Source of the DNA: Erythroxylum novogranatense
Lineage: Eukaryota; Streptophyta; Magnoliopsida; Malpighiales; Erythroxylaceae
Assembly (NCBI GenBank): GCA_029891385.1
Contig: CM057233.1
Span: forward strand, 48,500,063 to 48,564,062
Reading direction: 5' to 3'
DNA: 64,000 nt
The position numbers and the translations under genes were made by a program. Positions 22,235 to 34,380 of this stretch are shown piece after piece (the first letter of the stretch is position 1; the number at the start of each line of letters is the position of its first letter). The notes under the pieces are model-generated. The model made no database searches and was not told the origin of the DNA. It worked only from the letters and a program-made list of their open reading frames with translations.

Positions 22235-24350
22235 GAGGAATTAAATGAGTTGTAGGAAGAGAAGAGGTAGGATTCTGAAAATTATAGAGGAGAAGAGGAT
22301 TTTCACAATGAGGAGAGAAGGAGGAGAAAAGAAGAAGCTTTGGTTAGGGCTTGATTTTCCAAGAGTTTTAGAGGGTTTTTGAAGAAGGTTCAAGAGGAAA
22401 AAGTGTGGAGGAAGGTTCAAGCTACATTTTGAACCAAGCCATCACTTGGTTGGTGGAAGTTTAAGGTAAGTCATGAAGTTTTGTTAGAGTTTTTGTTTGG
22501 GTTATGGTTGAGAAGAGTTGATAATGGAATGGGTATAGTGAATCTAGGACTAATTTCATGAATGACGTTGTATGTTATTTTCAATTTGTGTTAAGTGACT
22601 TGGGTTTTTGGTTTTAATGAAGAAAGAGAAGGAAGAGAAGAAGAACAAGAGTAATAGCAAGGAAACCAAGAATTTATCAAGTCTACAAGGTAGGTTTCAT
22701 ATTTATCTTTATGTATATAAGCTATAAATGTAAATTAATGCATGACATTAATGAGTTTTGATTACTTGGTAGTTGTATTAAATGTTTGTGATTGAATGTT
22801 GGATGTGGTTGTTATAAGCCATTGATGATTGTATGAAATGCTTGATGTTGTTGTTGTTAGGCAATTGTGAAGGTTGAGTATAGAATTATGATGTTTATAA
22901 ATGTACATTGTATGATGGCGATTGAAATTGTTTGGAGAAACTTGTTAAATGAATATGATGAAAAGCATGAATGATGTATGAAAAGATGATTTTAAAGAAG
23001 CAGTGAATTGGACAAGAACAGTCCAATTTTCTTGTATGATGCATGATCGTTATATTATGTGGGTAAGGTATAGTCCTAAGAACTGTCACGTGCACGTCGA
23101 CCATGAAAGCCTTCGCCCGGCTTCCCAATTGTGGCATAGGATGATCCAACATTTTGGGCTCCTCAAGATTTGCCCATATAAGCTCATTAAATGAGACTAT
23201 ATGGTTGCCAAGAATATGGACTTACCGAGCCATTTGATGTGTTTCATATGTGATTACATGAAATTGCAAGAATTATGAATGTTTGAATTGTGAGAAATTA
23301 TGTTTATGTATTGATGAAAATTGCATGATGCATGTATTATGATTTCATTAAAAGATTGCTAAATGTATGAATAACTAAATAGACATGCTTGTTATATAAA
23401 TATAAATGTGTTACCCATGAATGCTCACCCCCTCAATTCTCCAGGAAATGAGCAGGATCCCGAGGAGCAAGCTTAAAGGCATTTACTCCAAGATTTTCTT
23501 TTGGTTTTGTATTGGAAATGATTTTTGTAAAACAATGCTTTAGTTGCATTTTGAGAAGATATTGTATTTTGGCCTTCATTGTAATTGGGCTTAAAATACC
23601 CACTAAAGCATTGTATGATACATGATTAAATGAACATGATATGATGAAGATAAAATGAAATTGGTGGTAACTCAAACTGAAATTTCAAACCCTATGTTAT
23701 TATGTTTGATTGTGTAGTTTTTCAATGATGCATGAGATGGCATGAATATCATATAGGTAGGTGAATGTTAGGAGTGTGGTTGTTGCCTTGGATTGAGTTG
23801 GGAGTTACTCTTGGGATTAAGTTATGTTATATGAGGTTGCATGTTGAGTTTTATGCAGGTGGAAGCTTTAGGATTGAAATTTGGTTAGTTGCATTTTTAA
23901 GGGAAGTGCTGTCAAATTTTTCCTAAAATTTGACAGAACTTCGCTTCAGGTTTAGACCCTCTTAAGGCTTGAATTGAATTGAGAGATCTTCTTGAAGATT
24001 GTAGCTTAAGACTAGATCTTTAAAATGGTATATGATTTATCTCATTTGGAGTTAGGTGTAAAAACTTATGGGGATAAAACCTATATCAGTTACTGTTTAT
24101 ATAGTCTATCCACTGTTTCATTGGTCATTGTTAGAGCAGTGCATTCGAATGAGTTTTACCTCGATGAACGATGGATTTAGCTTTTTCATCCTTCATGAGA
24201 TCTGTAGTTTATCTCATTATCTTTCCATAGAGGTATAGTATGCACCAATTGGAGCTAGGAATAAGAAGTTATAAGCTTTGAAAGATGCCAGTGTCAAGTG
24301 GTTTGAAGTTGGATTGAAGGATGAGAGGTGGGAAGTTTTGAAGAAAGGCG

Positions 24351-24439
24351 TGTCCGTTAAACGGACACGAATGTCCATTAAACGGACAGCCTCGGGTGCC
24401 AAAACACCCCTTCCCCTGCCCATGTCCGTTTAACGGACA
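24351..24439 (+). repeat. TGTCCGTTTAACGGACA palindromes in the E2 5' LTR
   Basis: Three 17-bp copies lie at 24351, 24372 and 24423, with a decayed fourth site (TGTCTACGGGACA) near 24474. The 3' LTR holds four recognisable copies, at 32251, 32302, 32323 and 32374. Confidence 0.92.
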
Positions 24440-25086
24440 TTTGCGAACCAATTAGAACACCTTCACCCGAATGTGTCTACGGGACAAAGTGCATTTTGGA
24501 CATTGTTAGATGCCGAATTTGGTTTTGAGGTCTTCATGAGAGTATTAGATATATATGTCTACTATGAAATGGTGAAAGAACTAACACAATCAAACCTCTA
24601 GATAAAAAGTTATGGCAATCACTCCAAAAGAGTTTCACTTGGATTTTTGAAGTGAGCATGGTCAATTGTTTTGGGCATAAATCCCTCATCCGACCTCCAA
24701 ATGAGGTGAGGCTTGAACCATTAGTTTTATAAGACATGTATCTTTCTTGATACAAAAATTGGTATCATTTGAAGTTAAATTGAGGAAGTTCGCATTAAAG
24801 GAAGTGAAAGGCCGGTTAAGAGAGCATGTTTTTTGTATGAACTCTTTTAGGTTTTTGGAGTATATCTTGAGTTATAGAACTCCGATTGAAGCGATTCTTG
24901 TCTTAAATTAAACAAGAGTCATAAGGCTATGATTTACAAGAGAAATTAAACTTGAAATTAGGGTTAAATGAAATAAACCCTACCAGGAAAGATGATCAAG
25001 TTTCATGTTTTACGGTTCAAGAGTTGGACTCCGGTAACGGGATCCAACAGTTGGGGTCCAGTCTCCGGGTCGGGTCCCGACATCTG

Positions 25087-25098
25087 TGGTATCAGAGC
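25087..25098 (+). other. E2 primer-binding site (initiator tRNA-Met)
   Basis: TGGTATCAGAGC lies four bases after the end of the 5' LTR. Confidence 0.95.
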
Positions 25099-25317
25099 GA
25101 AACTGGGTTTAGGGTTTCCTAGGAACCTTAGTGGGATTGTATAAGGGTCAAGTCATCATGCATTTTCCTACATGAATTATATGAATTATGTGTATTGTTT
25201 TAAATGCATAACATGCAACATTGCTTTCAAATGAGTGAATTGACTTGTTTTAAATTGATTTACATGAATTGAACTTGTTTTATGTGAACAAAAGATTTTC
25301 ACTGATTTTTAAATTGA

Positions 25318-26560
25318 AGGAGTAATTCCGCCTCGAAAGAGAACTCAAGGAGCTCAATCTCGGCCCAGCTCTCAACGCGGAAGTACGGACGAGTCGTACG
25401 TTCCGCAGGATGCAGGGACCTTCCCTGTCTCCGACTCTGATGCACCAAGTGTGCAACATGAGGCGCCTCCGCCACCTCCTCCCATGCCACAAGTGAACCC
25501 TATGGATCCCCAGTTCTTCCAGACATTCGCTCAGGCTTTCACTTATGCCATGGGCCAAGGAAGACAGGCTCAAGTGCCAGCCCCAGTAGAGAGGAGCGGG
25601 CAGTATGATAAGCTCCGGAAGTATGGAGCAGTTGAATTCAGTGGGACTACTAATCCCAAGGAAGCCGAAGCATGTTTGAAGAGGACCGAGAGGGTCCTGA
25701 ATCAGATGAAGTGTTCTGATGATGAGAAGCTCGATTATGCGATCGACTATCGCGAGGGGATGCACTTTACCTTTGGTGGGAATCAGTGCCCATGATCAAG
25801 AAGTACCTCCGATCTTGACATGGAGGAATTCTAGAGGCCTTTGGAGGAAGTATTTCTCGATGGTCTACATGCGAGGATAAGGCCAGAATTTCTGAATCTC
25901 GCTCGAGAGGGAGTTGAGTGTGGCGAGTATGAATGAAGTTCACTCGATTATCGCGATATCTGCAGCCAATATCGTGGCAACTGAAGAAGACAAGTGCCAG
26001 AAGGTTGAGGGTGGATTGCACCTAGGGATCAGGGAAAAGGTGGTAATTCACAACTTTCGTGACTACCGGAACTGGTTGATCTTTGCTCTTCAAGAGAAGT
26101 TAGAGAACATCGAATGAAGTGACTAAGAAGAGGAAGAACGAGAGCAGTTCTCGGAAAAGGCATGAGTGCTCCAAACTGCGAGGAGCACTAGAACTTATCA
26201 TACAGTGAGGTGGGCGGTAGTGGCCCCACTCGCAAGCAAGCGACCTAGGGCTATGTCGGGGCAAACTTCAAGTGTAGCAAGCCCGGATGGGCGGAGAGAA
26301 ATTCCAGTGTGATCCTTGTGGGAGATTTCATAAAGGGAATGTCTGCTGAAGATAGGAGCATGTTTTGGTGTGGCCAAAGGGGCCTGAAATCAAAGATTGT
26401 CCCAGGCGGTCAGAGCGGGAAGGGCCTCGATCTCAGCCCCAAGAAGAAGCGAAACAAAGGGCATCTCGGCGGTCATGATGTGGGCGATTCAGAGGCTGCA
26501 AGGAAGGCATATCCGGCGAGGAGACCTAGAAGGGCAGTCGTGCACCACTCGGGGTCTTTG
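25318..26560 (+). pseudogene. gag: E2 gag remnant
   Basis: This aligns with E3 gag. The start codon is lost: E3 reads GGAATGAAAATTCC where E2 reads GGAGTAATTCC. It opens IPPRKRTQGAQSRPSSQRGSTDESYVPQDAG, then a proline-rich stretch (PPPPPMPQVNPMDPQFFQ, from about 25463), YDKLRKYGAVEFSGTTNP and KRTERVLNQMKCSDDEKLDYA. Beyond 25760 frameshifts break the capsid part, with readable pieces at 25960-26100 (EGGLHLGIREKVVI). The zinc knuckle (about 26340-26410) is scrambled by indels. The protein would package the element RNA; this copy cannot. Confidence 0.85.
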
Positions 26561-26562
26561 CC

Positions 26563-29500
26563 ATGACCGAGGAAGAAGCTGCAGCCGCTCCGGAAGTAGT
26601 GACGGGTATGGCTATGCTATTTGATTTACCAGTTTATGTGTTGATTGATACTGACTCCACCCATTCATTTGTTTCCTCAAGTATGAATTTGCATGTTGTG
26701 TGTCCTGAGATTATGGACAATTTTCTGGTTGTTAGTACTCCTTTAGGGAGTAAGGTGTTGATTAGTTTGATCTATAAAATTGTGAGCTCAATATCGTGAT
26801 TGCTAGGCGGTAGTAGACTTACTACCTCTAGACCTTCAAGGTTGGATGTCATTTGGGGATGGATGTCATGGAGAAATACAAAGTGAAGCTAGATTGTAGT
26901 TGAAGAAAGTAGAATTTGATCTGGGAGATGATCAGAAGATAGTCTTCAAGGGGGACAGGAAACTGCCAGCACTGAGGATCATTTCAGCTTTGCTAGCTGA
27001 CAGGATGATGGGCCAGGGGGCCGAGGCTTTCTTAGCGCATGTAGTGGATCCAGAAGTGAATGTGGGCAGAGTAGAAGATTATCAGGTTGTGAGGGAGTTT
27101 CCTGATGTATTTCCAGAAGAATTACCAGGGTTGCCACCGGTGAGGGAAATTGAGTTCGAAATTGACTTGATTCTCGGAACCGCGCCAATCTCCATGCCAT
27201 CCTACAGAATGGCTCCAGTTGAGTTGAGAGAACTCAAGGAGCAATTGCAGAAATTGTTAGAGAAGCAGTTCATCAGGCCGAGTTCTTCACCTTGGGGAGC
27301 TCCGGTCCTATTTTTTAGGAAGAAGGACGGAACGTGGAGGATGTGTATAAACTACAGGAAGCTTAACAAGATGACAATTCAGAACAAGTATCCGTTGCCA
27401 CGGATAGATGATTTATTTGATCAGCTGCAGGGAGCAAAGGTCTTTTCGAAGATTGACCTAAGATCAGGTTATCATCAACTCCGAATTAGGGAGTCTGATG
27501 TAAACAAGATAGCTTTCAGGACCCTTTACGGGCACTATGAATTCAGGATCATGCCCTTCGGATTGACCAATGCTCCAGCTGCCTTCATGGATCTGATGAA
27601 TAGGGTGTTTAATGAATTCTTAGATCAGTTTGTCATTGTGTTCATTGATGACATTCTGGTCTATTCCAAGGATGAAGGAGAGCATGAACAGCATCTCAGG
27701 ATAGTATTGCAGAGATTGAGAGAGCAGGAGCTGTATGTCAAATTCAGCAAGTGTGAATTTTGGCTGCATGAAGTAGTTTTCTTTGGACATGTGATTTCGA
27801 TAAAGGGATCCATGTTGATCAGGAAAGTAAAGCGATGAGTGAATTGGCAAGAGCCTAAGGCAGTGAAAGAGGTAAGAAGCTTCCTAGGTTTGGCGAGTTA
27901 TTATAGGAGATTCGTGGAAGGATTCTCAATGATAGCGCCCTATGACTAAGTCATAAGAAAGAATCAGCGATTCATATGGGTGAGGAATGTCGGAAGAGCT
28001 TTGAGGAGCTCAAGAACAGATTGACAAGTGCTCGATATTGGTTTTGCCAATGGAGACCGAGGGTATCTGATGTCTGATGATGCTTGAGAAAGGGTTTAGG
28101 ATGTGTCTTGATGCAGGATGACGAGGTAATAGCCTATGCTTCACGGCGATTGAAGCGATATGAGTTAAATTATCCGACTCATGACTTGGAGTTAGCGGTA
28201 ATTTTGCCCTAAAGATTTGGAGACACTACCTATATGGGGTTGAGACTAGGATCTTCACGGACCACAAAGTCTTAAGTATATTATGAGTCGAAAGAGTTGA
28301 ATTTAAAGCGAGAGCGATGGTTGGAGTTGCTCAAGGACTATGACTGATGATAGAGTATCATCGAGCAAAGCGAATGTAGTGGCGGATGCTTTGGCGAAGT
28401 CATCCATATCTTACATGCAATCAGTTTACTTGCCTCTGTTGGAGCAGATGGCCAAGTTGAAGATCGATTTAAGCGGGATGAATCGGATGGTGTTTTGCTC
28501 AATTCGGGGTGAGACCTATCCTTAGGGAGAAGGTCGAGGAGTTGCGAGGCGGGATCTGAAATTAAGTGGTGAGAGATGAAATTCAACATGGTAGCGATCG
28601 AAGTGCAAGTAAGGGATGATGGGCTAATGGTAGTCGGAAGCAGGTTATGTATTAGAATGATAAAGCGATTAAGGATGAGATCATGGATGAGGCACACAAT
28701 GCGCCTTATTCCATGCACCAGCGACACCAGAATGTCTGAGAGATTTGAAGGAACATTTACGGTGGAAAGGCATGAAGAGGATGTAGTGAATATGTGGCGG
28801 ATGTCTAGTGTGTCAGCAAGTCAAGGCTGAACACCAGGCACCTTCAGGCATGCTAAGGCCATTGTCCATTCCTGAATGGAAGTGGCAAAGGATCACGATA
28901 TATTTTATGATGGGTTTGCCTAGGACCAGCAAGAATCATGATGCCATTTGGGTTATAGTTGATCGGTTGACCAAGTCAGCCTATTTTCTGGCAATCAAGC
29001 AAACAGATTCATTGCAAGTCTTAGCCAGGAAGTATATTGATGAACTGGTAAGGCTGCATGGAGTTCCGGATTCTATAGTATCCGACAGGGACCCTCGATT
29101 CACATCGAAATTTTGGGGAAGTTTGCAGGAAGCATTAAGAACTAAGCTGAATTTCAGTACGGCGTTTCATCCTCAGACGGATGGTCAGTCTAAGAGGACA
29201 ATCCAGACTCTAGAGGGGATGCTTAGAGCATGTGTCATGGACTTCAGAGGAGCATGGGATGATCATTTGTCGTTGGTCGAATTTGCTTATAACAATTCGT
29301 ACTATTCGAGCATCTGAGATGGCTCCTTATGAAGCCCTTTATGGCGAAAGATCTGGAGACTCCGATATGTTGGGATGAAGAAGGTGAGAGGAAATTAGTG
29401 GGACGAGTTGGTCGGATGACGATTGAGAAAGTGGATGTAATCAAGCAATGACTTAAAGCGGCCGAGGATAGAATGAAGAGTTATGCCGATGCTAACAGAA

Positions 29501-29910
29501 AAGAAATGGAATATGTAGTGGGTGACAAGGTGTTCCTCAAGACGTCTCCATGGAAGGGAGTTATGAGATTTGGTAAGAAGGGGAAGTTAAGTCCTCGCTA
29601 TGTGGGTCCGTATGAAGTTTTAGAGAGGATTGGGCCATTGGCCTACAGGTTAGCATTGCCTCCAGAATTATCGCAGATTCATGATGTATTCCATGTTTCG
29701 ATGCTGAGAAGGTACAGATCAGATCCTTCTCACATCATTCAGACCTCAGAAGTTCAGCTGAGTGATGATTTGAGTTATGAAGAAATGCCTGTGGCAATTC
29801 TGGACAGCAAGAATAAGGTCCTCAGGAAAAAGACAATTAAGCTAGTCAAGGTCCTGTGGAGGAATCATGCAGTTGAAGAGGCGACGTGGGAGCCTCGGGA
29901 TGCAATCTGA
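26563..29910 (+). pseudogene. pol: E2 pol remnant: protease, RT, RNase H, integrase, chromodomain
   Basis: The protease opens MTEEEAAAAPEVVTG and carries LIDTDSTHSFVS, so the catalytic D-S/T-G has lost its glycine. A 312-residue open stretch (26900-27838) holds the RT linker [14 protein letters not shown] and RT motifs [23 protein letters not shown] and FIDDILVYS. RNase H and the integrase zinc-binding region (27840-28800) are heavily frameshifted. The integrase core is open at 28808-29317 ([36 protein letters not shown]). The C-terminal part at 29473-29910 includes GPYEVLERIGPLAYRLALP and a chromodomain-like end (VLRKKTIKLVKVLWRNH, EATWEP). In chromoviruses this end directs integration to particular chromatin. 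Confidence 0.93.
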
Positions 29911-29965
29911 GGGCAGTACCACACCTCTTGATGAACAGGTAAGAATTTCGAGGGCGAAATTTCTT

Positions 29966-29979
29966 AAGGGGGGGAGAAA
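29966..29979 (+). other. E2 polypurine tract
   Basis: AAGGGGGGGGAGAA lies immediately before the 3' LTR; plus-strand DNA synthesis primes here in this class. Confidence 0.85.
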
Positions 29980-32900
29980 TGTTACCCCCAGAATTTTTTT
30001 TGTGATAAATCAAGCATGATTAGATTAATTAAGTAAGTTAAGTTAGCATAAATTGATTTGAGATTAATTAACATGTGATAGCATTAAGGAGTTAGGTGAT
30101 GAATTAATGAAATTAAATGAGTTAGTTGGGCCTTAATGAGGTAGGAAAGAAAAAGAGAAATAAGATGGGCTTAAAAAGACAAATGGGCTTGAGTAAGTTT
30201 AAGGAGGATGTAGGAAGAAAGGAAGAAGAAGGGAGTTGGATTTGGGCTTATGGGCTTAAGTGACTTAAGTAAGGAGTATAAAAGGAGGAATTAAATGAGT
30301 TGTAGGAAGAGAAGAGGTAGGATTCTGAAAATTATAGAGGGAGAAGAGGATTTTCGGCAATGAGGAGAGAAGGAGGAGAAAAAGAAGAAGCTTTGGTTAG
30401 GGCTTGATTTTCCAAGAGTTTTAGAGGGTTTTTGAAGAAGGTTCAAGAGGAAAAAGTGTGGAGGAAGGTTCAAGCTACATTTTGAACCAAGCCATCACTT
30501 GGTTGGTGGAAGTTTTTGGTTTTAATGAAGAAAGAGAAGGAAGAGAAGAAGAACAAGAGTAATAGCAAGGAAACCAAGAATTTATCAAGTCTACAAGGTG
30601 GGTTTCATATTTATCTTTATGTATATAAGCTATAAATGTAAATTAATGCATGACATTAATGAGTTTTGATTACTTGGTAGTTGTATTAAATGTTTGTGAT
30701 TGAATGTTGGATGTGGTTGTTATAAGCCATTGATGATTGTATGAAATGCTTGATTTTGTTGTTGTTAGGCAATTGTGAAGGTTGAGTATGGAATTATGAT
30801 GTTTATAAATGTACATTGTATGATGGCGATTGAAATTGTTTGGAGAAACTTGTTAAATGAATATGATGAAAAGCATGAATGATGTATGAAAAGATGATTT
30901 TAAAGAAGCAGTGAATTGGACAAGAACAGTCCAATTTTCTTGTATGATGCATGATCGTTATGTTATGTGGGTAAGGTATAGTCTAAGAACATCACGTGCG
31001 TCGACCATGAAAGCCTTATTTCGGTTGCCTGATTGTGGCATAGGATGATCCAACATTTTGGGCTCCTCAAGATTTGCCCATATAAGCTCATTAAATGAGA
31101 CTATATGGTTGCCAAGAATATGGACTTACCGAGCCATTTGATGTGTTTCATATGTGATTACATGAAATTGCAAGAATTATGAATGTTTGAATTGTGAGAA
31201 ATTATGTTTATGTATTGATGAAAATTGCATGATGCATGTATTATGATTTCATTAAAAGATTGCTAAATGTATGAATAACTAAATAGACATGCTTGTTATA
31301 TAAATATAAATGTATTACCCACGGATGACTCACCCCCTCAATTCTCCAGAAATGAGCGGGATCCAGGAGCAAGCTTAAAGGCATTTACTCAAGATTTTCT
31401 TTTGGTTTTGTATTGGAAATGATTTTTGTAAAACAATGCTTTAGTTGCATTTTGAGAAGATATTGTATTTTGGCCTTCATTGTAATTGGGCTTAAAATGC
31501 CCACTAAAGCATTGTATGATACATGATTAAATGAACATGATATGATGAAGATAAAATGAAATTGAGTGGTAACTCAAAACTGAAATTTCAAACCCTATGT
31601 TATTATGTTTGATTGTGTAGTTTTCAATGATGCATGAGATGGCATGAATATCATATAGGTAGGTGAATGTTAGGAGTGTGGTTGTTGCCTTGGATTGAGT
31701 TGGGAGTTACTCTTGGGATTAAGTTATGTTATATGAGGTTGCATGTTGAGTTTTATGCGGTGGAAGCTTTATGATTGAAATTTGGTTAGTTGCATTTTTA
31801 AGGGAAGTCTGTCAAATTTTCCTAAAATTTGACAGAACTTAACTTCAATTTTAGACCCTCTTAAGGCTTGAATTGAATTGAGAGATCTTCTTGAAGATTG
31901 TAGCTTAAGACTAGATCTTTAAAATGGTATATGATTTATCTCATTTGGAGTTAGGTGTAAAAACTTACGGGGATAAAACCTATATCAGTTACTGTTTATA
32001 TAGTCTATCCACTGTTTCATTGGTCATTGTTAGAGCAGTGCATTCGAATGAGTTTTGGCCCCGATGAACGATGGATTTAGCTTTTTCATCCTTCATGAGA
32101 TCTGTATTTTATCTCATTATCTTTCCATAGAGGTATAGTATGCACCAATTGGAGCTAGGAATAAGAAGTTATAAGCTTTGAAAGATGCCAGTGTCAAGTG
32201 GTTTGAAGTTGGATTGAAGGATGAGAGGTGGGAAGTTTTGAAGAAAGGCGTGTCCGTTAAACGGACAGCCTCGGGTGCCAAAACACCCCTTCCCCTGCCC
32301 ATGTCCGTTAAACGGACTTGCATGTCCGTTTAACAGACATTTGCGAACCAATTAAAACACCTTCACCCGAATGTGTCCGTTAAACGGACAGCTACAGGAA
32401 AACGTGCATTTTGGACATTGTTAGAGGCCGAATTCGGTTTTGAGGTCTTCCTGAGAGTTGTAGATATAGATGTCTAATTTCAAATGGTGAAATAACGAAC
32501 ACAATCAGAAATCTAGATAAAAATTTATGGCAATCGCACCAAAAGAGTTTCACTTTGATTTTTGAAGTGAGCATGGTCTATTGTTTTGGTCATAAATCCC
32601 TCATCCGACCTCCAAATGAGGTGAGGCCTGAACCATTAGTTTTCTAATACATGTATCGTTCTTGCTACAAACATTGGTATCATTTGGAGTTAAATTGAGG
32701 AAGTTCTCATTAAAGGAAGTGAAAGACCGGTTAAGAGAGCATGTTTCCGGTATTAACTCTTTTAGGTTTTTGGAGCATATCTTGAGTTATAGAACTCCGA
32801 TTGAAGCGATTCTTGTCTTAAATTAAACAAGAGTCATAAGGCTATGATTTACAAGAGAAATTAAACTTGAAATTAGGGTTAAATGAAATAAACCCCACCA

Positions 32901-32997
32901 GGCAAGATGATCAAGTTTCATGTTTTACGGTTCAAGAGTTGGACTCCGGTAACGGGATCCAACAGTTGGGGTCCGGTCTCCGGGTCGGGTCCCGACA
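29980..32997 (+). repeat. E2 3' LTR
   Basis: This 3018-bp LTR runs from TGTTACCCCCAG to GTCCCGACA and is nearly identical to the 5' LTR. Exceptions are a deletion of about 145 bp at the point matching 22459-22604, the palindrome block and a few clustered changes (for example 30980-31030). Confidence 0.95.
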
Positions 32998-34225
32998 AAA
33001 AGGTTTCAAAAAGGGTTATCTCTTTTCAAGAATACATGCACATGAAATCATGTTTTCCAAAATGTATGAAAAGAAAGTTTACAAGCTAGTGCTAGTTTGG
33101 CAATCAAGTTTACAAGACTTTGAATCGTGCATGTTATATGGGTTTGTGGTAGTCCCAAGAACCGTCACGTGCATGTTGACTCATGAAAAGGCTTCTTCCG
33201 CCTTCCCGCAAGTGGCACGGAGCTCCCCACAAGGACTCCCTCAAGAAACTACGACTACACAGGACCATTTCGATGGAAATGTGTAGTGCGTCATGAACCC
33301 GGACTAACCCAAACCATTATGCTATGTTTATGTGTTTATGATTTGTTATCATGTTTCATGCATTCATGTTTTGAATTATGCTCATAAATTGTTATAAATC
33401 AAGCATTTCGAGTTGATGACTCTTACATGCTTAATTACTATGATTTCAAAGTGTACCATGGTAATGAGTTATCTTTTAAATAGTTTTACTTACTTCTATA
33501 TTATAAATGTGTTCCCACGAGATTTATAGCTCACCCCCTTTACCCTCCCCATTCAGGTGACGAGCAAGAGACCGAGTAAGTCAAGGGTTATGGCATCACT
33601 CCGATTTATTGCGTTTACGTATTTTCAAGTTGTACTTTTAGAAGTCAAGGCTTTAGTTTCATTTCAAGTATTATTGGTTCAAAGGTATTTTGTATTTTTG
33701 GCTCTTGAACTCAAAAGTTGTAATTTGGGTTGAAATGCTATTAAAGCTTTGTAAAACTCATCTTTTGGATATTAATGAGATATGATGTTTATCTTTCGCA
33801 TTGAGTCTTTTAGTAGTGGCTTGAGGTATGTTGTTAAGTTTTGGGATGGGTTGTTTTAATAAAATGAGAGAAAGTTTCAGGTTTGTTCACTGTGGGCCGA
33901 AGGAGGCACTCACCGCGACGAGGCTGCATGCTCGCCGCGGCGAGGCCACATGTTGGGATCACCGCGGCGAGGGCTGGTTCGCTCGCCGCGGCTAGAACCC
34001 TTTTGTTCTCCACGGCGAGGGACTTATTGCTCGCTGCGGCATGGCTAGTCTAGAGGGCTCGCCGCAGCGAGACATCACACTCCGCGACGACGCCCCTTGT
34101 GCCTCTAAGGGAGTCCTTCCTTCTTTCAATCTTTATGTTTAAACTCCAAGGACTCCCCTCATGCGTCAAGTACCAAGCACCGCGCTTTCATGTCCGATGT
34201 TGGGCTCCGAAAACGGGGTCCAACA
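32998..34225 (+). repeat. E3 5' LTR, second part
   Basis: This resumes the E3 LTR after E2 and matches 40330-40980 and 47642-48166. It holds the conserved GTAGTCCCAAGAACCGTCACGTG module (33150-33172), the GC-rich palindromic block at 33893-34090 and the LTR end GGGGTCCAACA. Confidence 0.93.
33893..34090 (+). repeat. CTCGCCGCGGCGAG palindrome cluster in the E3 LTR end region
   Basis: At least eight variants of C(A/T)CGCCGCGGCGAG lie in 200 bp, one of them perfect at 33931-33944. The matching block at 47885-48060 has fewer copies and different substitutions. Confidence 0.9.
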
Positions 34226-34230
34226 TGTTG

Positions 34231-34242
34231 TGGTATCAGAGC
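34231..34242 (+). other. E3 primer-binding site (initiator tRNA-Met)
   Basis: TGGTATCAGAGC lies five bases after the LTR end. Confidence 0.95.
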
Positions 34243-34380
34243 GACTAGGTTTAGGTCCAGGGTTGCATTGCATTGTTTTCAAGGAATAACTTCCATTGTT
34301 TTACATGATTTGAACTGTTTTTACATACTTTGAAAATTGTTTTTCTTAACTAAAGTTTTAAATGGTTTTATATTGAAGGA

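Larger units (their letters stand above)
21930..25082 (+). repeat. E2 5' LTR
   Basis: This 3153-bp LTR contains a TATA box (22227), a purine-rich untranslated leader, a CACGTG G-box near 23088 and a cluster of TGTCCGTTTAACGGACA palindromes (24351-24439). It is about 135 bp longer than the 3' copy, mainly because of one deletion in the latter. Confidence 0.95.
21930..32997 (+). mobile_element. E2: complete-length Tekay-like Ty3/gypsy element inside the E3 5' LTR
   Basis: The 5' LTR is 21930-25082, the internal region 25083-29979, and the 3' LTR 29980-32997. LTRs begin TGTTACCC and end GGTCCCGACA. The flanks are AAAAA on the left and AAAAG on the right, in a spot that reads ATAAAAAGG in the uninterrupted E3 3' LTR (about 40328). 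The coding region is broken. Confidence 0.93.
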
